A stretch of 7,603 bases of DNA from positions 1 to 7,603 of the forward strand of contig JASHYS010000203.1 of assembly GCA_030042915.1 (NCBI GenBank), given 5' to 3'. A model generated the notes under the pieces. That model was given only the letters and a program-made list of their open reading frames with translations, searched no databases and had not been told where the DNA came from. Source of the DNA: Acidobacteriaceae bacterium (lineage in GTDB: Bacteria > Acidobacteriota > Terriglobia > Terriglobales > Acidobacteriaceae). The position numbers were made by a program, and so were the translations under genes. Below, one piece after another: positions 6,295-7,603 of this stretch. Numbering within the stretch: the first letter of the stretch is position 1; every line of letters begins with the position of its first letter.

Positions 6295-7603
6295 TTACGA
6301 ATGGTTGGCGAAGAAGGATTCCACATCGCTGATGCTCTGCGTCATGCGGTAGGGCGGCAGCGATTGCAGGAAGATCTGGCCGTAGCGCTGCGTGGTGATG
6401 CGCGGATCGAGCAGCACCAGCACGCCGCGGTCTTCGAGCGAGCGGATCAGCCGGCCGAATCCCTGCTTGAGCGTGAGGACGGCTTCGGGAACCTGGTAAT
6501 CGAAAAAAGGGCGCCCGCCGGACTCTTCAATGGCTTTCATGCGCGCTTGCACCACAGGGTCGCTGGGAACGGCGAAGGGCAAACGGTCGATGATGACGCA
6601 GCTCAGCGCTTCGCCCTGCACGTCGACGCCCGGCCAGAAGCTGGCTGTGCCGAAGAGCACTGCATTGGGCGTGGAGCGGAACTCTTCCAAGAGGGCTTTG
6701 CGGGGCGCGGTGCCGTGCAGCAGCATCGGAAAGTCGAGCACCGGCATCAGGCGCTCGTAGAGAGCGCGCATTTGCGCGTAGCTGGTAAACAGACAAAAGG
6801 CGCGGCCGCGCGTGATGCACAGGACGCGTTCGATGGTGCCGGCGGCCGAGGCTGCGAACTCCTCTGAGCGCGGGTCGGGCATTTGCGGCGGCAGGTAGAG
6901 CAGCGCCTGACGATCGTAGCGGAAGTGCGAGGGCACGACGAGTTCGCGGCTATCGGCAAGCCCGAGGCGGCTGCGCAGATGCTGGAAACCACCTTGCACG
7001 GTGAGCGTGGCCGAGGTGAGCACGACGCTGGGAATACGGTCGAAGACCAGCTCGCGCAGCAGTTCGGATACATCGATGGGCGTGGCCTGCAGAAATGTGG
7101 TCGCCCCGCCACTGCCACTGCGCAGAGCAGCACCGCGTGGGGCAGCCTTTTGCGAGAGATTTGAACCGGATTTGGAGCCTCCTCCACGCCGCTCCAGCCA
7201 GAAGACCATGTTGGAGGCGTTGGACTCGAGCGTGAATTGGAGATCGCTGCGCAGGGCTTCGGCGCGGGCTATCAATCCTGGCGCCTCTTCCGCGTCGGTC
7301 AGGCGCTCAAGCTCCGATTCAAGCAGCTTGAGCGTGGTGGTTACCGCAAGATAGAGGTCGCCGGAGGATTCGAGGAATTCCTGGCGCTCGGCGAAGGGAT
7401 GGCGGCCGTCGCCGGCGACGGGCAGAGCGGCAAAAAACAGCCGTGCGCGCTCGCGAAGCTGGAGTGTGAGTGCAGGGAGCTGTGATGACCCTGCCTTGCC
7501 ACGCAGCAGCACATCGGTATCGTGTGCAAAGTCCTCGATACGCGCATTGGAAAGCGAGCGGCCGAAGTATTGCGAGGCGACTTCTTCGAGCTCATGAGCC
7601 TCG
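6295..7603 (-). CDS. DinG/XPD-like ATP-dependent DNA helicase, C-terminal part (5' end outside window)
   Basis: The frame is open from the TAA at 6295-6297 to the right edge (435 complete codons), so the GTG at 7512 is not the true start. The first codons read EAH after a split codon whose remaining base fits Asp, which is the DEAH box (motif II), followed by ELEEVASQYFG. Motif III is LTSATL (7003-7020), motif IV includes LFTSY, motif V is GTASFWPGVDVQGEAL, and motif VI is QGFGRLIRS (6439-6465). The end, DPRITTQRYGQIFLQSLP, is typical of the COG1199 DinG/YoaA group. These enzymes unwind DNA 5' to 3' at forks, R-loops or repair intermediates. Walker A and any iron-sulfur cysteines would lie outside the window, so the cluster cannot be judged. 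A low-complexity insertion lies at 7096-7182. The gene converges on the MarR gene across 47 bp with no clear terminator. Family is very sure; orthology to DinG or YoaA is not. Confidence 0.93.
   Translation of the reverse strand, partial: EAHELEEVASQYFGRSLSNARIEDFAHDTDVLLRGKAGSSQLPALTLQLRERARLFFAALPVAGDGRHPFAERQEFLESSGDLYLAVTTTLKLLESELERLTDAEEAPGLIARAEALRSDLQFTLESNASNMVFWLERRGGGSKSGSNLSQKAAPRGAALRSGSGGATTFLQATPIDVSELLRELVFDRIPSVVLTSATLTVQGGFQHLRSRLGLADSRELVVPSHFRYDRQALLYLPPQMPDPRSEEFAASAAGTIERVLCITRGRAFCLFTSYAQMRALYERLMPVLDFPMLLHGTAPRKALLEEFRSTPNAVLFGTASFWPGVDVQGEALSCVIIDRLPFAVPSDPVVQARMKAIEESGGRPFFDYQVPEAVLTLKQGFGRLIRSLEDRGVLVLLDPRITTQRYGQIFLQSLPPYRMTQSISDVESFFANHS
7096..7182 (-). other. low-complexity in-frame insertion within the helicase
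   Basis: About 29 residues rich in Gly, Ser, Ala and Arg, with SQKAAPRGAALRSGSG near the centre, separate FWLERRG from FLQATPIDVS. From my knowledge of the family these two blocks normally lie almost next to each other. The reading frame is kept. It lies between the DEAH box and motif III, where a surface loop is expected. It may be an expanded linker or a captured intergenic repeat. I found no strong inverted repeat in it. Confidence 0.45.

Noticed and set aside
6293..6298. A third GTTTAC half-site near the end of the MarR gene
   Set aside because: There is no matching GTAAAC arm at the right distance, so it is a chance hexamer.
6163..6867. Forward 234-residue open frame across the helicase
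   Set aside because: It is antisense to conserved helicase motifs V and VI and starts inside the MarR gene; its wording is that of a shadow frame.

Overview
The window looks like chromosomal DNA of an Acidobacteriota bacterium. The main reason is the 1,400-residue TonB-dependent receptor, which has an N-terminal carboxypeptidase-regulatory-like domain and the plug and barrel wording typical of the very large Oar-like receptor families of that phylum. Overall composition is GC-rich with GC-rich third codon positions. The species cannot be fixed from this sequence alone. No RNA gene, CRISPR array, insertion sequence or prophage gene was seen.

Layout from left to right. Positions 1-160 may hold the tail of a forward gene that enters from outside the window. 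Positions 161-340 are a leader with one good hairpin. Positions 341-4543 encode the outer-membrane receptor. A 94-bp convergent gap with weak stem-loops follows. Positions 4638-5717 carry two reverse-strand cupin genes in tandem (promoter-distal 4638-5114, promoter-proximal 5157-5717), 42 bp apart and probably one transcript. Positions 5718-5779 are a divergent promoter region with two near-identical inverted repeats (arms GTAAAC/GTTTAC, 3-bp spacer). Positions 5780-6247 encode a MarR-family repressor on the forward strand. After a 47-bp convergent gap, the C-terminal two thirds or so of a DinG/XPD-like DNA helicase runs on the reverse strand to the right edge, which cuts the gene inside its DEAH box.

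The only evident functional unit is the MarR/cupin module: one regulator, a shared operator region, and two paralogous metal-binding cupins with complete ligand sets. This layout suggests ligand-induced derepression of two small dioxygenase-like or small-molecule-binding enzymes, with autoregulation of the repressor. The substrate cannot be read from the sequence. The receptor and the helicase face away from this unit and show no sign of being linked to it.

No clearly unprecedented system is visible. The points most worth a second look are the twin-operator MarR/double-cupin locus, a low-complexity in-frame insertion inside the helicase, ten strictly paired cysteines in the receptor barrel, and a long Ala/Pro-rich tether between the receptor's first domain and its plug.
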